Assembly (NCBI GenBank): GCA_041397365.1
Contig: JAWKWT010000001.1
Span: 372,001-436,000, forward strand
Reading direction: 5' to 3'
Origin: P52-10 sp041397365
Lineage (GTDB): Bacteria; Pseudomonadota; Alphaproteobacteria; Rhizobiales; Xanthobacteraceae
DNA: 64,000 bases
Shown here: positions 56,585-64,000 of the stretch, in pieces
How the letters are laid out: each line of letters opens with the position of its first letter
How positions within the stretch are numbered: position 1 is the stretch's first letter
Translations under genes and position numbers: made by a program
Notes under the pieces: model-generated
What the model was told of the DNA's origin: nothing
The model's input: the letters and a program-made list of their open reading frames with translations, nothing else
Database searches by the model: none

Positions 56585-56631
56585 ACCCTCCATCCCGAAA
56601 AGCGCGTGGCGCATTTCGAAGGATGGGGGGT
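56585..56631 (+). terminator. Hairpin between dnaK and dnaJ
   Basis: CCCTCCATCC and GGATGGGG are complementary, with an inner GAAA/TTTC and GCGC/GCGC, forming one long imperfect hairpin 18 bp after dnaK. It could terminate or attenuate transcription into dnaJ, or process the dnaKJ mRNA. Confidence 0.5.
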
Positions 56632-56722
56632 CGTTTCCATTCAAATTCGAGGCTTCGCCCTTTGAGATTGCGCGGCGCGGCCGTCTGTCTCGGGACGAAG
56701 AACTGTCTGGCAGGTTCGCGGC

Positions 56723-57853
56723 ATGTCCACCAAACGCTGCTATTACGAAACGCTCGAAGTCGAACGCTCCGCCGACGATTCCGTCCTGAAGACGGCCTTC
56801 CGCAAGCTCGCGATGAAATGGCATCCGGACAAGAATCCGGGCGATCAGACGAGCGAGGTGCGGTTCAAGGAAATCAACGAAGCCTATGAAGTCCTGAAGG
56901 ACCCGCAGAAGCGCGCGGCCTATGACCGCTTCGGGCACGCGGCCTTCGAGCAGGGCATGGGCGGCGGCGCGGGCTTCGGCAACGATTTCGGCACCACCTT
57001 CAGCGACATCTTCGAAGGCATTTTCGGCATGGCCTCCGGCCGCCGGTCGGGCGGGCGCGAGCGCGGCGCGGACCTGCGCTACAATATGGAGATCACGCTC
57101 GAAGAGGCATTCGCCGGCAAGACCGCCGAGGTCCACATCCCGACCTCCGTCACCTGCGAGAGCTGTTCGGGAACGGGCGCGAAGGCCGGCTCGAAGCCGA
57201 AGACCTGCACCATGTGCGGCGGCGCGGGCCGCGTGCGCCAGTCGCAAGGGTTTTTCACCGTCGAGCGCACCTGCCCGACTTGCCATGGCCGCGGCCAGAT
57301 GATCGAGGACCCGTGCGTCGCCTGCTCCGGCTCGGGCCGGGTGATGCGCGAGCGGACGCTGTCGGTGAACATTCCGGCCGGCGTCGAGGACGGCACCCGC
57401 ATCCGCCTCGCCGGCGAGGGCGAGGCGGGGGTGCGCGGCGGCCCGCCGGGCGACCTGTATATTTTCCTGTCGCTGACCTCGCATGATTTCTTCCAGCGCG
57501 ACGGCGCGGACCTGCATTGCCGCGTACCGATCTCCATGGTCAGCGCGGCGCTTGGCGGCGATTTCGACGTGCCGACCATTGAAGGCAGCAAGACGCGCGT
57601 GAAGGTTCCGGCCGGAACCCAGACCGGACGCCGATTCCGCATTGCATCAAAAGGCATGCCGGTGCTGCGCTCGCGCCAGACCGGCGACATGTATGTGCAG
57701 GTGGTGGTCGAGACGCCGCAAAATCTCACGAAAAAACAAAAGGATCTGCTGGCCGAGTTCGAAAAGCTGTCGTCCGGCGCGACGCAGCCGGAGGCAACCG
57801 GCTTTTTCGGCAAGGTCAAGGACTTCTTCGGCGCGGGGTCGGCCGCTAACTGA
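56723..57853 (+). CDS. dnaJ: Chaperone protein DnaJ
   Basis: DnaJ stimulates DnaK ATP hydrolysis and delivers substrates. The 376-residue type I J-protein has the J domain with HPD at 34-36 (KWHPDKNPGD), a Gly/Phe-rich linker (GMGGGAGFGNDFG), four CxxCxGxG-type zinc motifs (CESCSGTG, CTMCGGAG, CPTCHGRG, CVACSGSG) and the C-terminal substrate domains (SVNIPAGVEDGTRIRLAGEGEAG). It is intact, unlike grpE and dnaK upstream. Confidence 0.98.
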   Translation: MSTKRCYYETLEVERSADDSVLKTAFRKLAMKWHPDKNPGDQTSEVRFKEINEAYEVLKDPQKRAAYDRFGHAAFEQGMGGGAGFGNDFGTTFSDIFEGIFGMASGRRSGGRERGADLRYNMEITLEEAFAGKTAEVHIPTSVTCESCSGTGAKAGSKPKTCTMCGGAGRVRQSQGFFTVERTCPTCHGRGQMIEDPCVACSGSGRVMRERTLSVNIPAGVEDGTRIRLAGEGEAGVRGGPPGDLYIFLSLTSHDFFQRDGADLHCRVPISMVSAALGGDFDVPTIEGSKTRVKVPAGTQTGRRFRIASKGMPVLRSRQTGDMYVQVVVETPQNLTKKQKDLLAEFEKLSSGATQPEATGFFGKVKDFFGAGSAAN

Positions 57854-57932
57854 CTCATTTGCTTGACCGATTTGTCGCGGCTCTGTACCTCTATGACGGG
57901 CGCAAGACGTCCGCCATGTTCGAGAAACGCCT

Positions 57933-58541
57933 TTGCAGTCCTCCCTGCGAGTTCAGAAGAAGCCGCTGCGTCTTGATGACGAAGTGCGTTTTCTCCGTTC
58001 ATGGATCGAAAAGCCGCTGCACATGGGCGCGGTCATGCCGTCGAGCAAGGTGCTCGCGCGCACGATGGCCCAGTTCGTCGATCCGAGCCAGAAAGGCCCC
58101 GTAGTCGAACTTGGCCCCGGCACCGGGGCGATCACGAACGCGCTGATCGAGCGCGGCGTCGATCCGGCCCAATTGGTGCTGGTTGAATACGATCCGGGAT
58201 TTTGCGCGCTGCTGCGCGATCGCTATCCGAGCGCCACCGTGATCCAGGGCGACGCCTATTCGTTGCAGACCTCTCTGTGGAACGTGCTCAAGATTCCGGC
58301 CTCGGCGATCGTGTCGGGTCTGCCGCTCGTCACCAAGCCGATGAGCCGGCGCGTGGCGCTGCTGCGCGAGGCATTCGCGCTGACCGAACCCGGCGCGCCC
58401 TTCGTTCAGTTCACCTATTCGGTTGCGCCGCCGATCCCGAAATCGCTGCCGGGCGTGACGACGCAGGCGTCGGAACGCATCTGGCTGAATATTCCGCCGG
58501 CGCGCGTCTGGGTCTATCGCAACTGCGAGTCCGTCGTGTAA
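57933..58541 (+). CDS. PmtA-type phospholipid N-methyltransferase / rRNA-adenine-methylase-like protein
   Basis: The 202-residue protein is a class I SAM methyltransferase of the Rhodobacter/rhizobial PmtA group, which methylates phosphatidylethanolamine on the way to phosphatidylcholine. It has FLRSWIEKPLHMGAVMPSSKVLARTMA, the SAM site VVELGPGTGAITNALI, VEYDPGFCALLRDRYP, IVSGLPLV and a C-terminal PPARVWVY. The start is uncertain: TTG 57933 opens the frame, but ATG 57916 (MFEKRL) in another frame is a better start, so one base may be missing near 57930. It could alternatively be an rRNA dimethylase relative. It follows dnaJ. Confidence 0.8.
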   Translation: MQSSLRVQKKPLRLDDEVRFLRSWIEKPLHMGAVMPSSKVLARTMAQFVDPSQKGPVVELGPGTGAITNALIERGVDPAQLVLVEYDPGFCALLRDRYPSATVIQGDAYSLQTSLWNVLKIPASAIVSGLPLVTKPMSRRVALLREAFALTEPGAPFVQFTYSVAPPIPKSLPGVTTQASERIWLNIPPARVWVYRNCESVV

Positions 58542-58590
58542 GCCGGTGCATGGCGGATCGTCTCCGCCGTGAATCTCAGGTTTCCGACCG

Positions 58591-59175
58591 ATGGCCACAA
58601 TCAAAATCCTCATCATTCCGGGCTCGCTGCGCAGCGGCTCGATCAATGCGCGGCTTGCGGCCGTGGTGATGAAGGCGTTCGCGGAGGCCGATGTCGGGGT
58701 GACGCTTCTGTCGCTCGCCGACTACGCGTTGCCGATCTATGACGGCGATCTGGAAACCAGATCCGGCGTGCCGCGGGCCGCGATCAATCTGGAACGGCAG
58801 ATGAGCGCGCATGACGGTGTCGTCTTCGTTACGCCGGAATACAATTCCGCGCCGCCGCCGCTTCTGAAAAATGCGATCGACTGGGTGACGCGGGTCGAGG
58901 ATCGCGGCCGCACGCAGGGGCAGGTGTTCCGGGAGAAGGCGTTCGCGCTGGCGTCGGCGTCCGAAGGAAAACTCGGCGGCTCGCGCTGCCTCGCGGCGCT
59001 GCGGCTGATCCTGTCCGGATGCCGGGCGACGGTGATCCCCAATCAACTGGCGCTGTCCTTCGCCGATCAAGCCTATGATGATGCGGAGCGGCTGAAGCAC
59101 AAGGCGGACGCCGATGCGCTGCAAGGGATGGTGACGCAACTGATCGATGTGGCACAACAGATGAGGCGGAGTTGA
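58591..59175 (+). CDS. NADPH-dependent FMN reductase family protein
   Basis: The 194-residue flavodoxin-like protein should reduce FMN or quinone-like compounds with NAD(P)H. The FMN phosphate loop is PGSLRSGSINARLA, and VVFVTPEYNSAPPPLLKNAIDWVTR is the typical PEYN motif. ASASEGKLGGSRCLAALRLIL and the C-terminal helices match the chromate/azo-reductase-like family. It is followed immediately by pyrF. Physiological substrate is unknown. Confidence 0.9.
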   Translation: MATIKILIIPGSLRSGSINARLAAVVMKAFAEADVGVTLLSLADYALPIYDGDLETRSGVPRAAINLERQMSAHDGVVFVTPEYNSAPPPLLKNAIDWVTRVEDRGRTQGQVFREKAFALASASEGKLGGSRCLAALRLILSGCRATVIPNQLALSFADQAYDDAERLKHKADADALQGMVTQLIDVAQQMRRS

Positions 59176-59213
59176 TGACAGCAGCGGCGCGGATGCAGAA
59201 GGAACCAGCCGGA

Positions 59214-59954
59214 ATGAGCGAAACGGAGACGACGGACCCGCGCGATCGCCTGATCGTGGCGCTCGATCTTCCGTCGGTGGCGGACGCCGAAGCGATGGTG
59301 GCGCGGCTCGGCGACAGCGTCAGTTTCTACAAGATCGGCATGGAACTGACCTATGCCGGCGGCCTGCCGCTGGCCGAACGCCTGATCGGGGACGGCAAGA
59401 AAGCCTTCATCGACCTGAAACTGCACGATATCCCGAACACGGTGGAGCGCGCGGCGCGGCAGATCGCCCGGCTCGGCGCGAGCTTCCTCACCGTCCATGC
59501 CTTCCCGCAGAGCATGAAGGCGGCGCTCGCCGGCGTCGCCGGGTCGCAGCTTCAATTGCTGGCGGTGACGGTGATGACCTCCTATGACGACGCCGATCTT
59601 GCGGCGGCCGGTTACGGAATCGGCGTCAAGGAGCTGGTCGCGCGGCGCTCGGCGCAGGCGCGTGACATCGGCATTCATGGCCTCGTCCTGTCGCCGGAGG
59701 AGGCCGAAAACACGCGCGCGCTGGTCGGCCCCGGCATGAAACTGGTGACGCCCGGCATTCGCCCGGCGGGGGCCGCGACCGGCGATCAGAAACGGATCAT
59801 GACGCCTGCGCTGGCGATCGCGGCGGGCGCGGACCATCTCGTGGTCGGCCGCCCGGTGACGGAGGCCGCCGATCCCGTCGCGGTCGCCGAACAGATCGTT
59901 GCCGACATCTCGGCGGCGCGCGATCTCGTCGGCAAGACGAATATACGGCGCTAG
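59214..59954 (+). CDS. pyrF: Orotidine 5'-phosphate decarboxylase
   Basis: PyrF makes UMP from OMP, the last step of de novo pyrimidine synthesis. The 246-residue TIM barrel has LIVALDLPSVADAEAMV, FYKIGMELTYAGG, the catalytic cluster AFIDLKLHDIPNTVE, LVTPGIRPAG and HLVVGRPVTEA. ATG 59214 is preferred; the frame also opens at 59172/59175, overlapping the FMN reductase stop. It is 8 bp before the DUF1330 gene. Confidence 0.97.
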   Translation: MSETETTDPRDRLIVALDLPSVADAEAMVARLGDSVSFYKIGMELTYAGGLPLAERLIGDGKKAFIDLKLHDIPNTVERAARQIARLGASFLTVHAFPQSMKAALAGVAGSQLQLLAVTVMTSYDDADLAAAGYGIGVKELVARRSAQARDIGIHGLVLSPEEAENTRALVGPGMKLVTPGIRPAGAATGDQKRIMTPALAIAAGADHLVVGRPVTEAADPVAVAEQIVADISAARDLVGKTNIRR

Positions 59955-59962
59955 GAGGCAGG

Positions 59963-60265
59963 ATGGCCAAGGGCTACTGGATCGCCAGCATCGACGTCCA
60001 AAACATGGACGGCTATCGCGCCTATATCGCAGCCAACGGCGCGGTGTTTCACAAATATGGTGCGAAGTTTCTGGTGCGTGGCGGCGAGTTCGAAACCCGC
60101 GAAGGTACGTCGCGGTCGCGCAATGTGGTGCTCGAGTTCGAGGACTATGCGACCGCGCTGGCCTGCTACAATTCGCCAGAATATCAGAAACTGGTAGCGA
60201 TCCGCGCACCGCATTCGAACGGAAATCTCGTCATCATCGAAGGCTATGACGGGCCGCAGCCGTAA
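59963..60265 (+). CDS. DUF1330 domain protein
   Basis: This is a 100-residue dimeric alpha/beta-barrel type protein of DUF1330, function unknown. It begins MAKGYWIASIDVQNMDGYRAYIAANGAVFHKYGAKFLVRGGEFETREG, and contains VVLEFEDYATALACYNSPEYQKL, both characteristic. It follows pyrF by 8 bp and is probably co-transcribed with it. Confidence 0.92.
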   Translation: MAKGYWIASIDVQNMDGYRAYIAANGAVFHKYGAKFLVRGGEFETREGTSRSRNVVLEFEDYATALACYNSPEYQKLVAIRAPHSNGNLVIIEGYDGPQP

Positions 60266-60331
60266 CGGTGGCCGGATTTGCCGCGCGCGCAAAGCGCCGC
60301 TATATCGCAAGCCTCGCGGGAGTAACGGAAC

Positions 60332-61147
60332 ATGGCCGACATGCGCTTGATCGTCGCCGGGGCAGGCGGGCGGATGGGTCGCACCTTGGTGAAGACCATT
60401 TCGCAGACGCCGGGCGCGGTGCTGACCGGCGCGCTCGAAGCCCCTAGCTCGGACCTGCTCGGGCAGGATGCCGGCGTGCTCGCCGGGCTGCCGGCCAACG
60501 GCGTCAAGCTGTCGTCGGATCTGTGGGAGCTGTCGAAGAACGCCGACGGCGTGATCGACTTCACCGTGCCGCAGGCGACCATCGCCAATGTCGCGATCGC
60601 CGCCGAGCGCCGCCTCGTGCATGTGATCGGCACCACCGGCCTGTCGGCTTCCGACGATGCCGTCATCAAAAGCGTCACCTCGCGCGCGACCGTCGTGCAG
60701 TCCGGCAATATGAGCCTCGGCGTCAATCTGCTGGCTGCATTGGTCAAGCGCGTGGCGAAGTCGCTCGATCAGGATTTCGATATCGAGGTGCTGGAGATGC
60801 ACCACAAGATGAAGATCGACGCGCCGTCCGGCACCGCCCTGATGCTGGGCGAGGCGGCGGCGGCGGGACGCGGCGTCAAATTGCCGGAGCGGTCGGTGCG
60901 CTCGCGCGACGGTTTTACGGGCGCGCGCGAGCCGGGCGATATCGGCTTTGCGACCTTGCGCGGCGGTACGGTGGTCGGCGATCACACGGTGATCTTCGCC
61001 GGCGCGGACGAGCGGATCGAACTCAGCCACAAGGCCGGTGACCGCGCGCTGTTCGCCACCGGCGCGGTCAAGGCCGCGCTCTGGGCGCAGCACCAGAAGC
61101 CCGGCTTCTACACGATGTTCGACGTGCTCGGACTGACGGATTTCTGA
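60332..61147 (+). CDS. dapB: 4-Hydroxy-tetrahydrodipicolinate reductase
   Basis: DapB reduces the cyclic intermediate of the diaminopimelate/lysine pathway with NAD(P)H. The 271-residue enzyme has GAGGRMGRTL, IDFTVPQATIANVAIA, IGTTGLS, the substrate motif EMHHKMKIDAPSGTA and the C-terminal LFATGAVKAALWAQHQKPGFYTMFDVLG. Length is standard. A dispersed repeat starts right after its stop and gpmA follows. Confidence 0.97.
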   Translation: MADMRLIVAGAGGRMGRTLVKTISQTPGAVLTGALEAPSSDLLGQDAGVLAGLPANGVKLSSDLWELSKNADGVIDFTVPQATIANVAIAAERRLVHVIGTTGLSASDDAVIKSVTSRATVVQSGNMSLGVNLLAALVKRVAKSLDQDFDIEVLEMHHKMKIDAPSGTALMLGEAAAAGRGVKLPERSVRSRDGFTGAREPGDIGFATLRGGTVVGDHTVIFAGADERIELSHKAGDRALFATGAVKAALWAQHQKPGFYTMFDVLGLTDF

Positions 61148-61148
61148 A

Positions 61149-61200
61149 AGCATGATCCCGAAAAGTGGGAACCGGTTTTCGGACAAGATCATGCTCAAAC
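61149..61200 (+). repeat. Dispersed hairpin repeat, copy 5 (after dapB)
   Basis: AGCATGATCCCGAAAAGTGG, GAACCGGTTTTCGGACAAGATCATGCTCAAAC is the best-preserved copy. It starts one base after the dapB stop and fills most of the 72-bp gap to gpmA. Confidence 0.92.
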
Positions 61201-61219
61201 AAGAGTTACGGAGTTGGAA

Positions 61220-61843
61220 ATGAGCGAGCGGCTTCTCGTGCTGGTGCGTCACGGCCAGAGCGAATGGAATCTGAAGAACCTTTTCACCGGCTGGCGCGAT
61301 GTCGATCTCACCGAGGTCGGCGTCGGCGAGGCGCGCGAGGCGGGACGCAAGCTGAAGGCGCAGGGACTTTCCTTCGACGTCGCCTACACCTCGGCGCTGA
61401 AGCGCGCGCAGCGCACGCTCGGTCTCGTGCTGGAGGAGATGGGCGCGAGCAACATTCCGGTGACGAAGGATCAGGCGCTGAACGAGCGCGACTATGGCGA
61501 CCTGTCCGGCCTGAACAAGGATGACGCCCGCAAGAAATGGGGCGAGGAGCAGGTGCATATCTGGCGGCGCTCCTACGACATCGCCCCGCCCGGCGGCGAG
61601 AGCCTGCGCGACACGCTGGCGCGCACGCTGCCCTATTACGTGCAGGAAATCCTGCCCTCGGTGTTGCGTGGACAACGGACGCTGGTGGCGGCGCATGGCA
61701 ATTCGCTGCGCGCGCTGGTGATGGTGCTGGAGCGGCTGTCGCCGGAAGGCATTCTCGCGCGCGAGATCGCAACCGGCGTGCCGATCATCTACCGCCTGAA
61801 CGCGGATGCGACGGTGGCCTCGAAGCTCGATCTGGCGGGCTAA
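61220..61843 (+). CDS. gpmA: 2,3-Bisphosphoglycerate-dependent phosphoglycerate mutase
   Basis: GpmA interconverts 3- and 2-phosphoglycerate in glycolysis. The 207-residue protein has LVLVRHGQSEWNLKNLFTGW with the catalytic His at 11, TSALKRAQRT, ALNERDYGDLSGLNKDDARKKWGEEQVHIWRRSYDI, PPGGESL and VAAHGNSLRALVM with the second His. ATG 61220 has GGAG upstream. Confidence 0.97.
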   Translation: MSERLLVLVRHGQSEWNLKNLFTGWRDVDLTEVGVGEAREAGRKLKAQGLSFDVAYTSALKRAQRTLGLVLEEMGASNIPVTKDQALNERDYGDLSGLNKDDARKKWGEEQVHIWRRSYDIAPPGGESLRDTLARTLPYYVQEILPSVLRGQRTLVAAHGNSLRALVMVLERLSPEGILAREIATGVPIIYRLNADATVASKLDLAG

Positions 61844-61846
61844 TTG

Positions 61847-62349
61847 TTACCTGCGAGGTTGCAGCAGTATTGTGACGAAGCTTGCGATAAAAGCCGCAAG
61901 CGCCAATACCGACATCAGGGTCCGCAGCGCATTCCAGCGGACCCACGGCTCGACATAGCCGCGCCAGACCTGCGCGGCATTCTCCGGCGTTGGAGTGACG
62001 GTCGCGAGCGACTCATTCAACGGCACGCTGTAAAACAGCGTCACCATGAATGCGCCGACGCCATACAGCGCCAAGCCGAGCAGCGCGAACACCAGCGGGC
62101 GACCGCCGCGGCCGATCAGGAGTAGCACCGCGATTACGCCAAACGCCAGCGTTCCAAAAACGAAATGGCAAAGGTCGCATTGCGAACCACGGCGTTTATC
62201 GCCTGCATCGCCTTGATCGCGGTTTGCGGATCGGTCGCTTCGAGTCCCGGCATGACCGAGCAATAATAAGCGTAGAAGAATCCGGAGATCAGCGCCGCCG
62301 TCAGTATTGCGAGGGCGAGGCTTACGAGTTGCAGGTATCGGACCATCAT
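61847..62349 (-). CDS. DUF1772 family membrane protein (one frameshift)
   Basis: This is a four-helix membrane protein of the DUF1772 family, function unknown. The N-terminal frame from 62349 has YLQLVSLALAILTAALISGFFYAYYCSVMPGLEATDPQTAIKAMQAINAVVRNATFAISF. The C-terminal frame continues FGTLAFGVIAVLLLIG, FALLGLALYGVGAFMVTLFYSVPLNESLA and VRWNALRTLMSVLALAAFIASFVTILL. One T is missing in a T-run near 62156-62161; restoring it joins AISFFGTLAFG. It is convergent with gpmA. Confidence 0.87.
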
Positions 62350-62401
62350 TCGTCGTCAGTAGCTGAGACGGTCCGGCAAGGTCAATGTCGCGACATCGAC
62401 C

Positions 62402-63299
62402 TCAGCCGGCGGGAATGCGTCCCGCTTCCCAGCCGAGCATCGCCTGCTTGCGCGTCATGCCCCAATGATAGCCGGTGAGCGCGCCGCTTTTTCCCAGCAC
62501 GCGATGACACGGCACGACGAAGGAGATCGGATTGCGCCCGACCGCCGCGCCGACCGCGCGCGCGGCCTTCGGCCTGTCGATGCAGTCGGCGATGTCGGAA
62601 TAGGTGGGCGCGGCCGAACGGAATTTTCAGCAGCGTCTCCCAGACCCGCACCTCGAAATCGGTGCCGATCAGCACCACGCGGAGCGGCTGCTCCGCGCGC
62701 CATCGCGTCGGATCGAAGATGCGTTGCGCCAGCGGCGCGGTGGCGGCCGCATCCTCGGCATAGGCGGCCTTCGGCCAGCGCCGCTGCATGTCGGCCAGCG
62801 CCGCCGGCTCCCCGCCCGGATCGGCGAAGGCGAGCCCCGCAAGCCCGCGGTCGCTGGCGATCACGACCGCCGTTCCGAACGGCGAGGGGTGAAAGCCGTA
62901 GCGCAGCGTCAGCCCCGCGCCCCCGGCCTTCCATTCGCCCGGCGACATCGCCTCATGCGTCACGAACAGGTCGTGCAGCCGGCCGGGGCCGGACAGGCCG
63001 CTGTCCAGCGCCGCGTCGAGCACGCTGGCCGAATCGCGCAGGAGCCCCTTGGCGTGATCGAGCGTCAGCGCCTGCATGAAGGCTTTCGGCGTCAGCCCCG
63101 CCCAGCGGCGGAACAGATGGTGCAGTTCGTCCGGCGTCAGCGAGGCGGCGCCTGCGATGGCGTCGATTTCGGGCTGGTCGCGCCAGTTCTCGGAAATGTA
63201 GGCGATGGCGCGGCGCACCGAATCATAATCGCGCAGAGCGGGCGCGAGGGCGTCCGGCCGCGTGGCGTGATCCTGGATCATGGCGAGGTTCATCATCAT
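62402..63299 (-). CDS. AraC-type HTH / methylated-DNA-cysteine methyltransferase (Ada-like), frame broken
   Basis: This is an Ada-like repair protein lacking the zinc-binding N-terminal domain. The N-terminal AraC-type helix-turn-helix reads EIDAIAGAASLTPDELHHLFRRWAGLTPKAFMQALTLDHAKGLL. The MGMT half follows: LRYGFHPSPFGTAVVIASDRGLAGLAF, WETLLKIPFGRA, then in another frame TYSDIADCIDRPKAARAVGAAVGRNPISFVVPCHRVLGKSGALTGYHWG with the acceptor Cys in PCHRV. One extra C near 62606 breaks the frame. The gene ends at TGA 62402. The start is one of several ATGs around 63293-63299. Confidence 0.9.
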
Positions 63300-63351
63300 G
63301 GCACCGATGTAATCGCCCGCCGCGCGGCGAACCACCCGCTTTCCGACACTC

Positions 63352-63861
63352 CTATAACGGATTGTACGTCACGCCGCGCTTGGCGCTCGCCAATGCCGCC
63401 GACAACGCCTTGGAAAAGCTCAGCTTCTCGTCGGGGCCGAGAAAGCTCGCGATGTCGAGGCTGCGCCCGCGCGACACCAGCGCGAGACGTTCCACGCCGA
63501 ATTCCTCGTCCGCCTCGACATCCAGCCTCACCCAGAGCGGATTGAAGCTCCATTCGGAGACGCTGCCCAGATGCGTCACCCGCCGAACATGCAGCATCGA
63601 GGGTGTGACGAAAATTTCCTCATAGGCGGCGGCCCGGTGGAAATTCACCCGGAACGCCCACCAGATCGCCAGCGCATCCAGCCCGAAAAAACCGAACACC
63701 GGCCAAGCGCCCATCGACAGGAACAGGAGTCCTGCGCCGAAGCTGATCGCGGCGATGAATCCCATCAGCACCAGAAAGCCGGTCCGGCTCAGCGAACGAT
63801 GCGGCGTCAGCAGCGCGGAAAACAGCGCCGGATCGCGATCTGGGGAATTGCCTGCGGTCAT
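63352..63861 (-). CDS. DUF2244 membrane protein
   Basis: This is a 169-residue DUF2244 protein, function unknown. The N-terminal part PALFSALLTPHRSLSRTGFLVLMGFIAAISFGAGLLFLSMGAWPVFGFFGLDALAIWWAFRVNFHRA has two membrane helices, followed by a cytoplasmic beta-rich part with WVRLDVEADEEFGVERLALVSRGRSLDIASFLGPDEKLSFSKAL. It is divergent from the nth-like start at 63883, a common rhizobial pair. Confidence 0.9.
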   Translation of the reverse strand: MTAGNSPDRDPALFSALLTPHRSLSRTGFLVLMGFIAAISFGAGLLFLSMGAWPVFGFFGLDALAIWWAFRVNFHRAAAYEEIFVTPSMLHVRRVTHLGSVSEWSFNPLWVRLDVEADEEFGVERLALVSRGRSLDIASFLGPDEKLSFSKALSAALASAKRGVTYNPL

Positions 63862-63882
63862 GGGCCTTCACTATACGAAGAC

Positions 63883-64000
63883 ATGGCCAAAAAGACGATG
63901 CCGGCGACGCCCCCAGCGAAAAGCCGCCCTGCAAAATTGCCGCGTGCCGCGAAGCCCGCCGTGCGCGCGAAAAAGCCCGTCCGGGCGGCGAAGCCGAAGC
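63883..64000 (+). CDS. nth: Probable endonuclease III, N-terminal fragment (cut by window end)
   Basis: Only 39 codons are present: a Lys/Arg/Pro/Ala-rich sequence (MAKKTMPATPPAKSRPAKLP...). No catalytic motif is included. I call nth because related rhizobial nth genes have such a basic extension and lie divergent from DUF2244. Other basic proteins are possible. Confidence 0.5.
   Translation, partial: MAKKTMPATPPAKSRPAKLPRAAKPAVRAKKPVRAAKPK

Overview
The window looks like a piece of an alphaproteobacterial chromosome of the order Hyphomicrobiales (Rhizobiales), probably the Bradyrhizobium/Rhodopseudomonas/Xanthobacteraceae side. Support comes from the high GC content, frequent GTG/TTG starts, the gene order around parAB, mnmG, mnmE, rho, hemE and around hslVU-his-coaA, OlsB-like and PmtA-like lipid genes, and a dispersed hairpin repeat (GATCCCGAAAAGTGG...) that I associate from memory with that group. 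Nearly everything is core housekeeping. I found no prophage, insertion sequence, CRISPR array, tRNA, rRNA or recognisable defence system.

Layout. 1-7.5 kb: 3' end of ftsK, lolA, xth, a response regulator with a lone cyclic-nucleotide-binding protein, a YkuD L,D-transpeptidase, a YggS-type PLP protein and a membrane diguanylate cyclase. 7.6-11.9 kb: leuS-lptE-holA. 11.9-17.7 kb (minus): the partition and tRNA-modification block parB, parA, rsmG, mnmG, mnmE, with two parS palindromes. 17.9-23.2 kb: a thioredoxin/DUF255 protein, rho, hemJ, hemE. 23.2-23.6 kb: a predicted replication origin between hemE and the PpsR-family gene, with DnaA-box-like sites, an AT-rich stretch and a CtrA-like site. 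23.6-29.9 kb: ppsR, maf, coaE, dnaQ, secB, a Tim44-like gene, mltA, smr. 29.9-38.5 kb: hslV-DUF2585-hslU facing hisB-DUF2628-hisH-hisA-(small membrane protein)-hisF-hisE-coaA, then an OlsB-like acyltransferase. 38.6-48.1 kb: hybrid histidine kinase, secreted hypothetical, comM, gshB, an inserted SDR, yraN, rsmI, LpoA-like lipoprotein. 48.2-57.9 kb: hemW, rdgB, rph, hrcA, a GFA-family gene, grpE, a secreted hypothetical, dnaK, dnaJ. 57.9-64 kb: PmtA-like methyltransferase, FMN reductase, pyrF, DUF1330, dapB, gpmA, DUF1772, Ada-like methyltransferase, DUF2244 and the probable start of nth.

The genes form a typical origin-proximal set: replication and segregation (oriC, parABS, holA, dnaQ, ftsK), translation and tRNA modification, protein folding and turnover (hrcA-grpE-dnaK-dnaJ, hslVU, secB), and histidine, haem, CoA and lysine biosynthesis. 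RpoH-like promoters precede dnaK and hslV.

Quality warning: thirteen genes have reading frames broken by single-base indels (mnmG, DUF255 protein, hybrid kinase, comM, rsmI, rph, hrcA, GFA, grpE, a secreted hypothetical, dnaK, DUF1772, Ada-like). They cluster at 15.5-19.1 kb and 38.8-62.7 kb. Several of these genes are normally essential or highly conserved and the remaining protein sequence is well preserved, so I read most of them as assembly or sequencing errors and annotate the full gene spans.

I did not find a convincing new system. The most interesting signals are the hairpin repeat that follows stop codons within 0-10 nt in one fixed orientation (five copies), the AT-only hairpin beside a parS site, and the response-regulator/cyclic-nucleotide-binding pair.
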